Of a stretch of 38,416 bases of DNA, positions 37,249 through 38,416 are shown piece by piece (the first letter of the stretch is position 1; each line of letters begins with the position of its first letter). Origin of the DNA: Actinomycetes bacterium (GTDB taxonomy: Bacteria; Actinomycetota; Acidimicrobiia; Acidimicrobiales; RAAP-2). The position numbers were made by a program, and so were the translations under genes. Below the pieces are notes generated by a model that saw only the letters and a list, made by a program, of their open reading frames with translations, searched no databases and was not told the origin of the DNA. The stretch lies in the NCBI GenBank assembly GCA_021831125.1, contig JAKBNI010000010.1, positions 1 through 38,416 on the forward strand, in the 5' to 3' direction.

Positions 37249-38416
37249 CGCGGGGCGAAGACCGCCTCGACGAGGCGCGGCCCAGGCTCGGCGGCGGCCG
37301 CGAGCGCGCTGACGAGCTCCTCGGCGGTGGTCGCGCGCTCGCCCGGGACCCCGAGGCCGCGCGCGAGCGCGACGTAGTCGAGGTCGGGGCGCGAGAGGTC
37401 CATGAGCGACGCGCTCGACGAGCCCTCGGCGAAGGGCCCGAGTCGCTGGCGCTCCCACTCGAGGATGGCGTAGCGCCGGTTCACCAGGACCACGACGGTC
37501 ACGTCGAGCCCCTCACGGGCCATGGACCACAGGGCCGGCGCGCTGTAGAGGAAGGAGCCGTCGGCGACGAGGGCGAGCACCCGGGCCGAGGTGCCCACGG
37601 CGGCCCCCAGCGCGCAGGGCAGTCCGTAGCCGAGGGCGTGGCCGGTGAGCGTGGTGATCCGGTGCGCCGGCGAGGCGTCGGTCGCGGCGAAGAGGTGCAG
37701 GCCCGAGGTGATCGACTCGTCCACCACGACCGTCCCCTCGGCGAGAGTGGCGCCCACCGCCGCACAGAGGGTCTCGGGGGTGAGGGCGCCCGTCGGCGCC
37801 GGGGGTGGCCCGGGCGGCGCGTGGGTCGCGCGCGACGGCGCGCCGAGGCCCTCGGCGAGGGCCTCGAGGGCCCCGAGCGCGTCCTCGCCGGGCGCGGCGA
37901 GGGAGGAGACGCGGGCGTCCGGGCGCACGAGCCGTCCGGCCACCCCCTCGTAGTCGAAGGGGCCGACGGGCTCGCGCGCGCCCACGAGCACGAGCTCGTC
38001 GACCTCGCTCAGCTGGGCCTGGGCGAACTCGGGCACGTAGTTGACCCGCTCGAGGGTCGGCGCGCCCGCCCCGTGGTCGACGATGCCCGGGAAGGGCTCC
38101 ATGAGGAGGCGCACGCCCGCTCTCGCCGCGACCCGGGCCGCCCGCTCGAGTCCGCGTCGGGTGAGGGCCGCGCCCCCGAGCAGGAGGGCCGTGCGCGGTC
38201 CCCTCGCGCGGGCCACCGACTCGAGGGCGTCGGGGTCCACGGGACGCGCCGGGCCCGGAGCGACCGCCACGAGGGGTTCGGCGCAGGGCTGGCCGGCGGC
38301 GTCGGAGGCGACCGCGAGCACGGCCGGGCGGCCCGGCGGGCCGTAGGCGGCGCGCAGCGCGTCGGCGGTGTCGGTGCCGAGGCGCGCGCCCGACACGGCG
38401 CGCCGGTACCACCCGC
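37245..38416 (-). CDS. Acetolactate synthase-like thiamine-diphosphate enzyme (5' truncated by window edge)
   Basis: The central and C-terminal domains of a ThDP-dependent enzyme of the acetolactate synthase/benzoylformate decarboxylase superfamily. About 390 residues are visible; family members are about 520-570, and the frame stays open through the right edge (GWYRRAV precedes the internal GTG at 38396), so the N-terminal pyrimidine domain with its catalytic Glu is outside. Seen are the end of the first domain (AYGPPGRPAVLAV), a central domain, THALGYGLPCALGAAVG-like sequence (LTGHALGYGLPCALGAAVG), and the ThDP motif as ADGSFLYSAPALWS with VNRRYAIL; the usual first Gly of GDGS is Ala. Real acetolactate synthase activity is uncertain; no regulatory subunit or ilv gene is seen. 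Confidence 0.85.
   Translation of the reverse strand, partial: GWYRRAVSGARLGTDTADALRAAYGPPGRPAVLAVASDAAGQPCAEPLVAVAPGPARPVDPDALESVARARGPRTALLLGGAALTRRGLERAARVAARAGVRLLMEPFPGIVDHGAGAPTLERVNYVPEFAQAQLSEVDELVLVGAREPVGPFDYEGVAGRLVRPDARVSSLAAPGEDALGALEALAEGLGAPSRATHAPPGPPPAPTGALTPETLCAAVGATLAEGTVVVDESITSGLHLFAATDASPAHRITTLTGHALGYGLPCALGAAVGTSARVLALVADGSFLYSAPALWSMAREGLDVTVVVLVNRRYAILEWERQRLGPFAEGSSSASLMDLSRPDLDYVALARGLGVPGERATTAEELVSALAAAAEPGPRLVEAVFAPR

Overview
The window is about 38.4 kb of very GC-rich chromosomal DNA, densely packed with genes, with many GTG starts and 4-nt GTGA/ATGA overlaps. The gene set points to an actinobacterium: an all-in-one 2-oxoglutarate decarboxylase/dehydrogenase (Kgd), a fused PafB-PafC regulator, CofC of coenzyme F420 synthesis, a biotin-dependent acyl-CoA carboxylase alpha chain and the secA-prfB-ftsE-ftsX block. 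A deep, poorly sampled lineage such as Acidimicrobiia is my best guess. That is inference from gene content, not from a marker phylogeny.

Layout. 1-3.5 kb: the end of a methylmalonyl-CoA mutase large subunit, an M20 amidohydrolase and the acyl-CoA carboxylase alpha chain (propionyl-CoA/methylmalonyl-CoA metabolism). 3.5-6.1 kb: a divergent operon birA-rfbD-glycosyltransferase; BirA biotinylates the neighbouring carboxylase, and the other two serve rhamnose glycan synthesis. 6.07-6.33 kb: a strongly folded, unassigned RNA with its own -10 box. 6.3-11.8 kb: secA, prfB, ftsE, ftsX (export, termination, division). 11.8-14.6 kb, minus strand: msrB, dxs, a FmdB-type zinc-ribbon protein. 14.6-18.2 kb, plus strand: moaC, pafBC and a short MobF-type relaxase. 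18.2-19.5 kb, minus strand: a TraG/VirD4-like coupling ATPase that converges on the relaxase. 19.8-20.1 kb: a tiny protein made only of Met, Ala, Lys, Pro and Arg. 20.1-21.4 kb: cofC and rnhB, divergent. 21.5-29.5 kb: a peptide-type ABC importer split over both strands, with a fused double ATPase on plus and two permeases plus two paralogous binding proteins on minus. 29.5-31.2 kb: a TIGR01777-type epimerase and an alpha/beta hydrolase. 31.3-37.2 kb: a tightly overlapping operon of kgd, a NYN-nuclease/Lys-rich/S1-like fusion, a FabZ-like dehydratase and exonuclease III. 37.2 kb to the end: an acetolactate-synthase-like ThDP enzyme cut by the window edge.

Regulation. A TANNNT -10 hexamer lies 6-9 nt upstream of the start codon of at least eleven genes on both strands. 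This implies widespread leaderless transcription and helps choose start codons. Some divergent pairs (accA/birA, cofC/rnhB) have overlapping or interlocked -10 boxes. Three GC-rich hairpins are good terminators.

The most unusual items are the relaxase/coupling-ATPase pair without any other conjugation gene, the folded RNA before secA, the NYN-S1 fusion with histone-like repeats, and a binding protein whose signal peptide lies upstream of any ATG/GTG/TTG start.
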